64,000 nucleotides of DNA from Bradyrhizobium neotropicale (GTDB lineage: Bacteria; Pseudomonadota; Alphaproteobacteria; Rhizobiales; Xanthobacteraceae): NCBI RefSeq assembly GCF_001641695.1, contig NZ_LSEF01000085.1, positions 19,407 through 83,406 on the forward strand, read 5' to 3'. Positions 1 to 8,722 of this stretch are shown here, in pieces (positions within the stretch are counted from its first letter, which is position 1; the number at the start of each line of letters is the position of its first letter). The translations under genes were made by a program, and so were the position numbers. Below the pieces are notes generated by a model. The model saw nothing but the letters and a program-made list of their open reading frames with translations. It was not told where the DNA came from and did no database searches.

Positions 1-164
1 CTCGGCTTCGCTATCCGAGCCGACGGCACCATTGTGCCTCTTCCAGGGGCGGCCGGGGGGCGCCTCAAAAGGGTTGCCCGCGGGCCATCCGCCCCATAAA
101 AGCTGCTGCCTGCCGGGGCTGCCCGGTTCCCGGGGCAGGCCAATTCCAACCACGAGCTTTCGAT

Positions 165-896
165 TTGTCGTCCCAGCCTTCGGTTTCCATCGTCGTTCCC
201 GTGCGCAACGAAGCCGACAACATTGCGCCGCTGATCGAGGAGATCATGGCGGCGCTCGACGGCCGGTGGGCCTACGAGATCATCTACGTCAACGACGGCT
301 CGACCGATGCGACCGGCGATCGCCTCGCTGCCCTCATGAAGCAGCGGGACAATCTGCGTCAACTCCGCCATGCCAGATCGGGCGGACAGTCGGCGGCGGT
401 GCGCAGCGGCGTGCGCGCGGCGCGTGGCATGATCGTGGCGACGCTCGACGGCGACGGCCAGAACAATCCCGCCTTCCTGCCCGACCTGATCGCTGAGGTC
501 GAGAAGGGAGAACGCGTCGGTCTGGTTGCCGGTCAACGGGTCGGGCGCAAGGATACCGGCTTCAAGAAATTCCAGTCGCGCGTCGCCAACCGTGTGCGCA
601 ACGCGATCCTCAAGGACGGCACGCGCGACACCGGCTGCGGGCTGAAGGCGTTCCGGCGCGATGTCTTCCTGATGTTGCCCTATTTCGACGGGCTGCACCG
701 GTTCCTGCCGGCGCTGGTGCGCCGTGAAGGCTACGAGATCGCCTACGTCGATGTGATCGACCGGCCGCGCCATTCCGGCGTGTCCAACTACGGCTTCTTC
801 GACCGGCTATGGATCGGGATCATGGACCTCGCCGGCGTGTGGTGGCTGATCCGCCGCAAGAAGCCGACTCCGGAAGTGACTGAGGTGAAGGCATGA
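165..896 (+). CDS. Family 2 glycosyltransferase (dolichyl-phosphate mannosyltransferase-like)
   Basis: A 243-residue GT-A glycosyltransferase, probably moving a sugar from a nucleotide donor to a polyprenyl phosphate at the inner face of the cytoplasmic membrane. The N-terminus shows the family start IVVPVRNEADNI (residues 9-20), then NDGSTDAT near 43-50 and a metal-binding DGD at 95-97. The C-terminus carries one moderately hydrophobic stretch (about 205-230) but not the two or more helices of the membrane-anchored DPM subclass. The start is a TTG, since no better in-frame start is seen. It overlaps the next gene by four bases (ATGA), so the two are translationally coupled, which suggests a shared role in envelope glycan or lipid A modification. 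The acceptor cannot be told from sequence. Confidence 0.9.
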   Translation: MSSQPSVSIVVPVRNEADNIAPLIEEIMAALDGRWAYEIIYVNDGSTDATGDRLAALMKQRDNLRQLRHARSGGQSAAVRSGVRAARGMIVATLDGDGQNNPAFLPDLIAEVEKGERVGLVAGQRVGRKDTGFKKFQSRVANRVRNAILKDGTRDTGCGLKAFRRDVFLMLPYFDGLHRFLPALVRREGYEIAYVDVIDRPRHSGVSNYGFFDRLWIGIMDLAGVWWLIRRKKPTPEVTEVKA

Positions 897-1231
897 TCAT
901 TCAATACGGTCAGGCGCTGAGCAACTATCTCTACGACGTCTTCGTCGCCAAGTTCGATTTCTGGCTGGCGTTCGGTCTGATCGCGCAGTTGTTCTTCACC
1001 GCGCGCTTTCTGGTGCAGTGGATCGCGAGCGAGCGAGCCGGCAACAGCGTGGTGCCGATGGCGTTCTGGTTCTGCTCGATGGGCGGTGGTTTGATGACGC
1101 TGGTTTACGGCGTCGTGAAGCGCGAGCCCGTCATCATCCTCGGACAGGCGCTGGCGACCATCATCTATGTTCGCAACATCATGCTGATCTGGAAGAACCG
1201 CGGCAGCGCCTCCAAGACGCTCGATCGCTGA
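893..1231 (+). CDS. Lipid-A-disaccharide synthase N-terminal-domain membrane protein
   Basis: A 112-residue integral membrane protein with about three helices (residues 20-40, 52-75, 82-102). It matches the stand-alone LAB_N family (QLFFTARFLVQWIASE, then a conserved GGG and a YVRNIMLIW-type ending). These small proteins usually sit next to a DPM-type glycosyltransferase, as here with a four-base overlap, and are thought to help handle lipid-linked sugars in envelope modification. It is not lipid A disaccharide synthase itself: the LpxB catalytic domain is absent. The biochemical role is not established for the family. Confidence 0.88.
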   Translation: MIIQYGQALSNYLYDVFVAKFDFWLAFGLIAQLFFTARFLVQWIASERAGNSVVPMAFWFCSMGGGLMTLVYGVVKREPVIILGQALATIIYVRNIMLIWKNRGSASKTLDR

Positions 1232-1334
1232 TTGAAGGCGGCGCGCTGGCGTGGCACGCCGCGCCAGACGCGGGCAGGGAGCGCGCTCGCAAGTGGAATT
1301 CGGCAATCCGCGCCATCCAGGTTCCCCGATCGGC

Positions 1335-1763
1335 ATGCGCAAGCTGTCCATCATCATGTTCGCGTCGGTGCTTCTGGTCGGCCTCGTCTCGCTTGGGCTC
1401 GGCCTTTTCGAGTTCGGCAGCACCTTCGCATTTCTGGCGCGAGCCGAGCACACGGAAGCGCGTTTCGCCGGTGCCGTCGCGCGGAGCGGCGGAAATCATG
1501 GCGGGACGTTTCTCTATCCGACGTTTCGATTCGTGACGGCGGATGGCCGATCGATGACGTTCACGTCCGCGTCGGGCTCGACCGATCAGCCCTATTCAGA
1601 GGGCGAGCGGGTCAAGATCGTCTACGATCCCCGGCGGCCCGAAGATGCGCGCCTGGTGTCGTTCCTGACGTTGTGGATCTCGCCGGTCCTGCTTTGCGGC
1701 GCCGGCTTGCTTCTCGCAGGCGGGGCTGTTCTTCTCCGATGGAGGCTAACGGCCGCACGCTAG
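1335..1763 (+). CDS. DUF3592-type membrane protein
   Basis: A 142-residue protein with an N-terminal helix (residues 5-28), a soluble segment of about 85 residues and a C-terminal helix (about 112-135). The central part has the DUF3592 pattern: a region like YPTFRFVTADGR, then a YSEGERVKIVYDPRRPEDARL segment ahead of the second helix. The ATG at 1335 is preferred because the longer in-frame version starting at 1251 adds an Arg-rich, unstructured extension ahead of the hydrophobic start. It lies about 100 bases downstream of the lipid-A-domain gene on the same strand. Function unknown; probably a membrane protein with an extracytoplasmic beta domain. Confidence 0.7.
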   Translation: MRKLSIIMFASVLLVGLVSLGLGLFEFGSTFAFLARAEHTEARFAGAVARSGGNHGGTFLYPTFRFVTADGRSMTFTSASGSTDQPYSEGERVKIVYDPRRPEDARLVSFLTLWISPVLLCGAGLLLAGGAVLLRWRLTAAR

Positions 1764-1820
1764 CTCTTGCCGGCACGGATAGTCGCGCGGCACGGCAGGC
1801 GCGATGCCGCGCCCGCAGCC

Positions 1821-3014
1821 TCACATTGCCGCTTTGAGGGCAGCAAAGCCCCGATCGAGGTCGGCCTTCAGGTCGTCGACATTCTCGAGTCCGATGTGGA
1901 GGCGCAGCGTCGGTCCGCCCGGCGACCATTTGGTCGCGGTGCGATAGCTGTCGCAATCGAAGGGAATGACGAGGCTCTCGAAGCCGCCCCAGGAATAGCC
2001 CATGCCGAACAGTTTGACCGCGTCGAGCATGGCATCGACCGCTTTTTGCGGCGCGGGCTTCAGCACGATGCTGAACAGGCCGGAGGCGCCGGTGAAGTCA
2101 CGCTTCCATATCGCATGGCCCGGATCGGTTTCGAGCGCGGGGTGCAGCACGCGCGCGACCTCGGGCCGCGTGGCGAGCCAGCGCGCCATGTCCAGCCCCG
2201 AGCGATAATGCTGCGCAAGGCGCACCGACAGGGTGCGCATGCCGCGCAGCGCGAGGAAGACGTCGTCGGGGCCGGCACAGACGCCGAGCAGGCGAATGGT
2301 CTCGGCAACCAGCGGCCAGGCCTTCGCGTTGGCAGAGATCGTGCCGAACATGATGTCGGAGTGACCGCCGACATATTTGGTGGCAGCCTGCATGCTGATG
2401 TCGACGCCCTGGTCGAGCGAGCGGTGATAGAGCGGCGTTGCCCAGGTATTGTCGTCGATGACGAGCGCGCCGCGCGCATGCGCGACATCTGCGATGGCGC
2501 GGATGTCGGGCATCTCGAAGGATTGCGAGCCCGGCGCCTCCACCAGCACCGCGCGGGTCTTGGACTTGAACAGCGCCGCGATGCCGGCGCCGATCAGCGG
2601 ATCGAAATAGGTGGTCTCGACGCCGTAGCGGACGAGCAGGCCGTTGCAGAAATTGCGCGAGGGACGATAGACGTTGTCGCAGACCAGAAGGTGATCGCCG
2701 GCCTTCAGCACGGAGAGCAGGGTTGTCGAGATCGCCGCCAGGCCGGAAGGCGCAAGGCCGACGCCGGCGCATTGCGGGCCCTCCAGCGCCATCAGCGTCT
2801 CCTGCAGCGCCTTGGTGGTCGGGGTACCGTGGCGGCCGTACTGGAACTCGCCGCGATGGGCATGCAGGTCCTCGGCGGTCGGATAGAGCACCGTCGAGCC
2901 GTGGACCACCGGCGGGTTGACGAACCCCTTCTGCGCCTTGGTGTCGCGGCCGGAGGTCACCAGGCGGGTGTCGGCATGCTGCTGAGAGGGGGCATCGCCC
3001 TGCGAAGAATCCAT
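1821..3014 (-). CDS. metC: Cystathionine beta-lyase
   Basis: A 397-residue Cys/Met-metabolism PLP enzyme that splits cystathionine into homocysteine, pyruvate and ammonia in methionine synthesis. The PLP lysine is Lys213 in the context ATKYVGGHSD. The substrate-phosphate region appears as the FQYGRHGTPTTKAL motif around residues 57-70. Its length fits the family. It is divergent from aapJ with 383 bases between the two starts; metC next to aapJQMP is the arrangement also described in Rhizobium. Cystathionine gamma-synthase or gamma-lyase are close relatives, so the exact reaction is inferred from subfamily resemblance and context. Confidence 0.92.
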   Translation of the reverse strand: MDSSQGDAPSQQHADTRLVTSGRDTKAQKGFVNPPVVHGSTVLYPTAEDLHAHRGEFQYGRHGTPTTKALQETLMALEGPQCAGVGLAPSGLAAISTTLLSVLKAGDHLLVCDNVYRPSRNFCNGLLVRYGVETTYFDPLIGAGIAALFKSKTRAVLVEAPGSQSFEMPDIRAIADVAHARGALVIDDNTWATPLYHRSLDQGVDISMQAATKYVGGHSDIMFGTISANAKAWPLVAETIRLLGVCAGPDDVFLALRGMRTLSVRLAQHYRSGLDMARWLATRPEVARVLHPALETDPGHAIWKRDFTGASGLFSIVLKPAPQKAVDAMLDAVKLFGMGYSWGGFESLVIPFDCDSYRTATKWSPGGPTLRLHIGLENVDDLKADLDRGFAALKAAM

Positions 3015-3397
3015 GCGTCTGCTTTCAAAAGTTCGTTTCCGCGACGACGCGCGTGTAACGTCGGCGGGCCGGCGGAGGCCGTATCGTTAATAACAGAACA
3101 CGGAAGAGTCCCGTCAACCCCTTGACCCGGCTCGCCAGTCGTTCTGTGATGCGCAGGTGCTATTCAGTCGCCGCATGTTGAGGGGCCTGCCGCGACCTTC
3201 GATCCATCGCCTGACCGGACCATGCGCCGTAGCCACAACGGCAGCGCCTGCGGCGGGGATTGATTAAGGTGTGGCCCTCCAGGATGGGCGGGTGTTCGGC
3301 AATGCTTCCCAGCATGACTCTTGCAAGGACAGCCTTGGCAGAGACGATCCTGAGACAACAATCCTGACCTTGAGAAGACTTTGAAAGGCTTCAGCCC
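3015..3397. other. Divergent intergenic region metC / aapJ
   Basis: This 383-base stretch separates the two divergent starts and must hold both promoters and the 5' leader of the aap operon. No open frame in it looks real. I searched for a sigma-54 type -24/-12 element (GG-N10-GC context) ahead of aapJ and did not find a convincing one. An A/G-rich GAAAGG sits about 15 bases before the aapJ ATG as a ribosome site. No clear operator palindrome is seen. Confidence 0.5.
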
Positions 3398-4414
3398 ATG
3401 AAACGCGTAACTTTGGCTCTTACTGTTGCTCTCGCCGCGGGCCTTTCGGCCCCGGCTGCCGACGCGCAAACGCTCAAGACCGTCAAGGACCGGGGCATGC
3501 TGTCCTGCGGCGTGAGCCAGGGTCTGCCGGGATTTTCGTCGCCCGACGACAAGGGCAACTGGACCGGGATCGACGTTGACGTCTGCCGTGCCATCGCGGC
3601 TGCGATCTTCAACGATACGACCAAGGTCAAATACGTGCCGCTGTCGGCCAAGGATCGTTTCACCGCGCTGCAATCCGGCGAGATTGATGTGCTGTCGCGC
3701 AACACCACCTGGACGATCTCGCGCGACACCTCGCTCGGCGCCAACTTCACCGGCGTGACCTATTATGACGGGCAGGGATTCATGGTGAAGAAGTCGCTCA
3801 AGGTCAATTCCGCGCTCGAACTGAACAGCGCCTCGGTCTGCGTTCAGACCGGCACCACGACCGAGCTGAACCTCGCCGACTACTTCAAGGCCAACAACAT
3901 GAAGTACGAGGTGATCGCGTTCGGCACCATCGATGAAGCGATCAAGGCTTACGAGTCCGGGCGCTGCGATGCCTTCACGGACGATTCGTCCGGGCTCTAT
4001 GCCAGCCGTTTGAAGCTCGCGAACCCGGCCGATCATATCGTGCTGCCGGAAATCATTTCCAAGGAGCCGTTGGGCCCGATGGTGCGCCACGGCGACGATC
4101 AATGGTTCGATCTGGTGAAATGGACGCTGTTCGCGATGATCACCGCGGAAGAAATGGGCATCACCCAGAAGAACGTCGATGAGATGACGAAATCCGATAA
4201 GCCGGAGGTGAAGCGGGTGCTCGGCACCGATGGCAATCTCGGCGAACAGCTCGGTGTGACGAAGGACTGGGTCGTGCGGATCGTGAAGTCGGTCGGCAAC
4301 TACGGCGAAGTGTTCGATCGCAATGTCGGTGCCGGCTCGCCGCTTGGTATTTCCCGAGGCATCAACAATCTCTGGAACAAGGGCGGTATACAGTACGCGC
4401 CGCCGATCCGCTGA
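3398..4414 (+). CDS. aapJ: General L-amino acid ABC transporter, periplasmic binding protein
   Basis: A 338-residue solute-binding protein for polar and general L-amino acids. A Sec signal peptide (about residues 1-23, cut after ADA) leads into the family-3 binding fold: TLKTVKDRGMLSCGVSQGLPGFSS at the start, GIDVDVCRAIAAAIF, and the hinge-proximal DAFTDDSSGLYASRL. A long C-terminal ending with the GLNNLW-like NNLWNKGGIQYAPPIR is characteristic of AapJ/BztA. It is first in the operon with the two permeases and the ATPase downstream, only 24 bases before aapQ. In rhizobia this system handles amino acid uptake and cycling in the nodule; that is family knowledge. Confidence 0.95.
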   Translation: MKRVTLALTVALAAGLSAPAADAQTLKTVKDRGMLSCGVSQGLPGFSSPDDKGNWTGIDVDVCRAIAAAIFNDTTKVKYVPLSAKDRFTALQSGEIDVLSRNTTWTISRDTSLGANFTGVTYYDGQGFMVKKSLKVNSALELNSASVCVQTGTTTELNLADYFKANNMKYEVIAFGTIDEAIKAYESGRCDAFTDDSSGLYASRLKLANPADHIVLPEIISKEPLGPMVRHGDDQWFDLVKWTLFAMITAEEMGITQKNVDEMTKSDKPEVKRVLGTDGNLGEQLGVTKDWVVRIVKSVGNYGEVFDRNVGAGSPLGISRGINNLWNKGGIQYAPPIR

Positions 4415-4438
4415 TCGGTCCAGCCGACGGCTGCGGCG

Positions 4439-5707
4439 ATGAGCACCGAGGCCCGCAAACCACCGCCGCAGATCGCGCTGAAGCTGAAGCGCGCGCTCGG
4501 GGGCAGGTCCGGCTGGAACGGCGTCGCCGTCCAGCTCGCCTTCGCCGCGATCCTGGCCTGGATCGCCTACGAGATCGTTGCCAATGCGAGCGCGAACCTC
4601 GAGACCCAGCACATCGCGGCTGGATTTGGCTTCCTGACCAACAATGCGGGCTTTGACGTCAGTCAGAGCCTGATCTCCTATTCAGGCTCCGACACCTACC
4701 TGCGCGTGTTCGTGGTCGGGCTCCTGAACACCCTGCTGGTCTCCGTGATCGGGATCGTCTTCGCCACCGTGATCGGCTTCGTGGTCGCGCTATGCCGGCT
4801 CTCGCCGAACTGGCTGTTGTCGCGGGTCGGCGGGATCTATGTCGAGACCATCCGCAACCTGCCACTGCTGTTTCAGATCCTGTTCTGGTACCTGGCGGTG
4901 CTTGCGGCATTGCCCAATCCGCGCCAGAGCATCTCACTGTCCGTCCCGGATATCGCTGCGCTCATCCGGGCTATGGCACAGCTTCCGGCCTGGCCTCCTA
5001 ATGTCGGCATCGCCTTCATCAGCAATCGCGGACTGGTCATTCCCCGGCCGGTCGGCGAGGCGGGCCTCGAGCCGTTCCTTGCCGTCCTTGGCCTCGGCAT
5101 CGTCGCCTCGCTGGCGCTGCGCCTCTACGCCCGGCGCGCACTGTTCCAGCGCGGCCAGATGATCCACATCTGGCCCTATGTGCTGACCTTCCTCGTCGGC
5201 CTGCCGCTGATCACGATAGCGATCTTCGGTCTGCCCTTCACGTTTGAGCTGCCGCAGCTCAAGGGCTTCAATTTCGTCGGCGGCACGCGCGTCATTCCTG
5301 AATTCGTGGCGCTGACGGTGGCGCTGTCGACCTATACAGCGGCCTTCATCGCCGAGATCGTGCGCGCCGGCATCCTCTCGGTCCACAAGGGCCAGATGGA
5401 GGCTGGCTCGTCGCTGGGCCTCAGCCGCGGGGCGACACTGCGGCTGATCGTGGTGCCGCAGGCCATGCGCGTGATCGTGCCGCCGCTGACCAACCAGTAC
5501 CTCAATCTCACGAAGAACTCTTCGCTCGCCGTCGCGATCGGCTATCCTGATCTGGTCTCGGTGTGGGCCGGTACGGCGCTTAGCCAGACCGGGCAGGCGA
5601 TCGAGATCATCGCAACGACGATGGGCGTTTATCTTTTGATTTCGCTCGTCACCAGCGCGATCATGAGCGTCTATGGCTGGCGCCTTAACCGGAGCCTGGG
5701 CGCATGA
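4439..5707 (+). CDS. aapQ: General L-amino acid ABC transporter permease
   Basis: A 422-residue inner-membrane permease of the polar amino acid class. The N-terminal helix (about 26-48) is followed by a periplasmic stretch, then a core with several helices. The EAA loop that contacts the ATPase reads EAGSSLGLSRGATLRLIVVPQAMRV (around residues 321-345). The region between the first helices and the EAA loop is enlarged compared with small HisM-type permeases, as usual for AapQ. The stop overlaps the aapM start by four bases (ATGA). It pairs with AapM to form the heterodimeric channel. Confidence 0.94.
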   Translation: MSTEARKPPPQIALKLKRALGGRSGWNGVAVQLAFAAILAWIAYEIVANASANLETQHIAAGFGFLTNNAGFDVSQSLISYSGSDTYLRVFVVGLLNTLLVSVIGIVFATVIGFVVALCRLSPNWLLSRVGGIYVETIRNLPLLFQILFWYLAVLAALPNPRQSISLSVPDIAALIRAMAQLPAWPPNVGIAFISNRGLVIPRPVGEAGLEPFLAVLGLGIVASLALRLYARRALFQRGQMIHIWPYVLTFLVGLPLITIAIFGLPFTFELPQLKGFNFVGGTRVIPEFVALTVALSTYTAAFIAEIVRAGILSVHKGQMEAGSSLGLSRGATLRLIVVPQAMRVIVPPLTNQYLNLTKNSSLAVAIGYPDLVSVWAGTALSQTGQAIEIIATTMGVYLLISLVTSAIMSVYGWRLNRSLGA

Positions 5708-7224
5708 CCGATATCACCGCCTCGTCCTTTGTCAGGCAGGATCTGGTTCCGGAACGCCCGGCGCCGGTCAAGACGACGGGCTTCGTCGGTTTCGTGCGCA
5801 CGCGCCTCCTCAACTCACCGACCAACATCCTGCTCACGATTCTCGGGCTGCTGCTGCTCTGGTACACCGTCATCCCCGCGTTCCAGTTCCTGTTTGTGGA
5901 CGCGGTCTGGACCGGCAAGGATCGCGCGGCCTGTCTTGCCGAGAAGGCCGGGCATCCGGTCGGTGCCTGCTGGCCCTATATCCAGGCCAAGCTCTTCCAG
6001 CTCATCTACGGCTTCTATCCGGAGGCCGCGCGCTGGCGGGTCAACCTGACCTTCCTGCTGGGCGCGGTGCTGCTGCTGCCGCTGCTCATTCCGCGCCTGC
6101 CGGCCAAGGGTGTGAACTCCGGGCTGTTCTTCGTCGCCTTTCCCGTGGTCGCGTTCTTCCTGCTCCACGGCGGCGGCATCAAGGGGTTTGGCGTGACCTG
6201 GGCGGCCGGCCTGCTCCAGCTTTTCAATGACAGCATCAGCGGCGCCGGTCAGGTGCTGGTCAATCTCGGCAAGAGCTCGGCCTTTGGTCCATTGCTGTGG
6301 GCGCTCGGCAATCTCATCGCCCTGCTGGGCACCGTCATCTACTGGGTCATCTTCCCGCTGACCTGGCTGAGCGATCAGCTGCAGGCCTCCGGCCAGGCGG
6401 TCTGGATCGACTTCGTCATTACCGCGATCATCGTGTGCGCGATCCTGTTCGTGCTCGGCGGCGGCATGCGGACAGGGCACCGCGCGCTGATCACGGGGCT
6501 CGCCACGTTCGCCGGCATGGCCGCGGTGATCAAGCTGATGGACCTCGATCACGGGGGACTTCCGATCGTCGACACAAGGCTGTGGGGCGGCCTTTTGGTG
6601 ACGCTCGTCATCGCCATCACCGGCATCGTGGCCTCGTTGCCGATCGGCATCGCGCTGGCGCTCGGCCGCCGCTCGACCATTCCGCTGATCCGGATCTTCT
6701 CGATCACCTTCATCGAGTTCTGGCGCGGCGTGCCGCTGATCACGGTGCTGTTCTTCGCGACCTACATGCTGCCGCTGTTCCTGCCCGGCAATTTCACGGT
6801 CGATGGTCTCGTGCGCGCGCTGATCGGCGTTGCCCTGTTCACCGGTGCCTATCAGGCCGAGAACGTCCGCGGCGGCCTCGCCGCCGTGCCCCGCGGGCAG
6901 TCCGAGGCCGCGGCCGCGCTCGGACTGTCCTGGTGGCGGACGACCTCGCTGATCGTGTTGCCGCAGGCGCTGCGCCACGTCATTCCGAGCATCGTCAACA
7001 GCTTCATCTCGCTGTTCAAGGACACCTCGCTGGTCTCGATCGTCGCGCTGTTCGACCTGTTGGGCTCGCTGCGTGCATCGTTCGCCGATCCGGTCTGGAC
7101 CACGCCGTCGACCGCGTTCACGGGCTTTGCCTTCACAGGCATCATCTATTTCATCTTCTGCTTTGGAATGTCGCGCTACTCGCTCTTCGTCGAGCACCGT
7201 CTCAACGCCCACCGCCGCAACTGA
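5704..7224 (+). CDS. aapM: General L-amino acid ABC transporter permease
   Basis: A 506-residue permease partner of AapQ. The EAA loop is EAAAALGLSWWRTTSLIVLPQALRHVIPS (about residues 401-429), followed by the FKDTSLVSIVALFDLLGS motif typical of polar amino acid permeases. The N-terminal 280 residues hold several extra predicted helices, making this protein clearly larger than AapQ and than simple HisQ/M permeases. It starts inside the aapQ stop and is followed 11 bases later by aapP, so the four genes form one transcription unit. Confidence 0.94.
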   Translation: MTDITASSFVRQDLVPERPAPVKTTGFVGFVRTRLLNSPTNILLTILGLLLLWYTVIPAFQFLFVDAVWTGKDRAACLAEKAGHPVGACWPYIQAKLFQLIYGFYPEAARWRVNLTFLLGAVLLLPLLIPRLPAKGVNSGLFFVAFPVVAFFLLHGGGIKGFGVTWAAGLLQLFNDSISGAGQVLVNLGKSSAFGPLLWALGNLIALLGTVIYWVIFPLTWLSDQLQASGQAVWIDFVITAIIVCAILFVLGGGMRTGHRALITGLATFAGMAAVIKLMDLDHGGLPIVDTRLWGGLLVTLVIAITGIVASLPIGIALALGRRSTIPLIRIFSITFIEFWRGVPLITVLFFATYMLPLFLPGNFTVDGLVRALIGVALFTGAYQAENVRGGLAAVPRGQSEAAAALGLSWWRTTSLIVLPQALRHVIPSIVNSFISLFKDTSLVSIVALFDLLGSLRASFADPVWTTPSTAFTGFAFTGIIYFIFCFGMSRYSLFVEHRLNAHRRN

Positions 7225-7235
7225 TCGAGATTCCC

Positions 7236-7976
7236 ATGTCAGACAATCAGATCGTCAAGATTTCCGGTCTCAACAAGTGGTACGGTGATTTTCACGTGCT
7301 GCGCGACATCGACCTCGAGGTCCAGAAGGGCGAGCGCATCGTGATCTGCGGCCCCTCGGGCTCGGGCAAGTCGACCCTGATCCGCTGCATCAATGCGCTC
7401 GAGGAATTCCAGGAGGGCGAGATCGTCGTCGACGGCATCGAGCTCGGGCCGAACCTCAAGCACATCGACGCGGTCCGCCGCGAGGTCGGCATGGTGTTCC
7501 AGAGCTTCAATCTGTTCCCGCACCTGACCGTGCTGGACAATTGCACGCTGGCGCCGATCTGGGTGCGCAACATCCCGAAGAAGGACGCCGAGATGACCGC
7601 GATGAAATTCCTGGAGCGGGTCAAGATTCCGCACCAGGCCAACAAGTTTCCGGGGCAGATGTCCGGCGGCCAGCAGCAGCGCGTCGCGATCGCGCGGGCG
7701 CTGACGATGAATCCGAAGGTGATGCTGTTCGACGAGCCGACCTCGGCGCTCGACCCCGAAATGGTCAAGGAGGTGCTCGACACCATGGTCGACCTCGCCA
7801 AGGAGGGCATGACCATGCTGGTCGTCACCCACGAGATGGGCTTCGCAAAGGAGGTCGCCAACCGCGTCGTGTTCATGGACGCCGGCCAGATCATCGAAGC
7901 CAACACGCCGAACGAGTTCTTCGCCAACCCGCAGCACGCGCGCTCGAAACTGTTTTTGAGCCAGATTCTGCGCTGA
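7236..7976 (+). CDS. aapP: General L-amino acid ABC transporter ATP-binding protein
   Basis: A 246-residue ABC ATPase. Walker A is GPSGSGKST (residues 39-47), the Q-loop MVFQSFNLFPH, the signature MSGGQQQRVAIAR, Walker B VMLFDEP and the switch His in VVTHEMGFA. The ATG at 7236 is chosen because it gives the family length and follows the aapM stop by 11 bases; longer frames run back through aapM. It powers uptake through AapQM on the cytoplasmic side. An inverted repeat follows directly after the stop. Confidence 0.96.
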   Translation: MSDNQIVKISGLNKWYGDFHVLRDIDLEVQKGERIVICGPSGSGKSTLIRCINALEEFQEGEIVVDGIELGPNLKHIDAVRREVGMVFQSFNLFPHLTVLDNCTLAPIWVRNIPKKDAEMTAMKFLERVKIPHQANKFPGQMSGGQQQRVAIARALTMNPKVMLFDEPTSALDPEMVKEVLDTMVDLAKEGMTMLVVTHEMGFAKEVANRVVFMDAGQIIEANTPNEFFANPQHARSKLFLSQILR

Positions 7977-7981
7977 TGTCG

Positions 7982-8069
7982 TAGGGTGGGCAAAGGCGCA
8001 CTGCGCCGTGCCCACCAACTCTTCAGTACAACAGCGGCGTGCTGGGCACGGTTCGCTTTGCCCACCCTA
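7982..8069. repeat. Palindromic intergenic repeat, family A (possible aap terminator)
   Basis: Two perfect 14-base inverted arms, TAGGGTGGGCAAAG at 7982-7995 and its complement at 8056-8069, enclose a second nested pair (CCGTGCCCA at 8006-8014 and TGGGCACGG at 8043-8051). The whole 88-base unit can fold into a long hairpin just after the aapP stop. Its look matches dispersed Bradyrhizobium intergenic palindromes (recollection, not a search). It may act as a terminator or transcript-end stabiliser, although no T-tract follows. Confidence 0.75.
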
Positions 8070-8191
8070 GAAATCTAAAATTCGAACTATCTTCTCGTCC
8101 AGCCGGAAACTATATCGACGCGGCGCGCCCGCCGCTTCACGGCTCCGAAAGCAATCCCTGCGCATCTGGTGCCCAAAAAAGAGGTGCGCCA

Positions 8192-8722
8192 ATGCTCGGT
8201 TTCGTGTTCGGCCTCAATGCCCGCCTGGGACGGTTGAAGTTCTTTCTGGCCTCGATGGTCCTCGCGATCGTGATGACCGCGATCTGCTTCGCGGTCGCGA
8301 TGTCGATCGCGCGCAGCACGTCCCCCGGCATGATCCGGCCGGAAGACCTGATGCGGCACTGGGGGATTGTCGCAGCGATCGTCTTCTTCGCGCTCGCGAC
8401 CTTCACGCTGCAATCGATGCGCTTCCGCGACATCGGCTGGGATCCGGTTTGCGTGGTCCCGGCCTGGATCGCGCTCATGATCGTCGATTACGTCGTCGCG
8501 ACCCGGTTTCCGCAGTTCGCGATCGGGCATGAGCATCACGGCACGATCGTCGGCGGTCTCGTCAATCTCGCGCTCACGGTGGCGCTGCTGTTCTGGCCGG
8601 GCGGCGAAAGCGACGGCTCGTACAGCAGCCCGGAGCCGCCGCGCTCGACCGCCAGGTCCTCGCTGTCGACCGACCGCCTGGCGCGCATCTCACAAGGCGC
8701 GTCGCGCCCAACTTGGGGCTAA
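8192..8722 (+). CDS. DUF805-like small membrane protein
   Basis: A 176-residue protein with about four hydrophobic segments (residues 15-37, 55-72, 88-103, 118-132). The opening FGLNARLGRLKFFLAS and the central RFRDIGWDP resemble the DUF805 family, in which a GR..R.FW start and an R-HDIG-like loop between helices are conserved. The ATG at 8192 follows a GAGGTG ribosome site; an upstream in-frame start would run through the palindromic repeat. The C-terminal 25 residues are polar and Ser/Arg-rich. It is convergent with cysK and overlaps it by a few bases. Function unknown. Confidence 0.75.
   Translation: MLGFVFGLNARLGRLKFFLASMVLAIVMTAICFAVAMSIARSTSPGMIRPEDLMRHWGIVAAIVFFALATFTLQSMRFRDIGWDPVCVVPAWIALMIVDYVVATRFPQFAIGHEHHGTIVGGLVNLALTVALLFWPGGESDGSYSSPEPPRSTARSSLSTDRLARISQGASRPTWG

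Noticed and set aside
3015..3397. Sigma-54 promoter for the aap operon
   Set aside because: TTGGCAGAGACGATCC near 3334 looks partly like a -24 element, but the -12 GC at the required spacing is missing.
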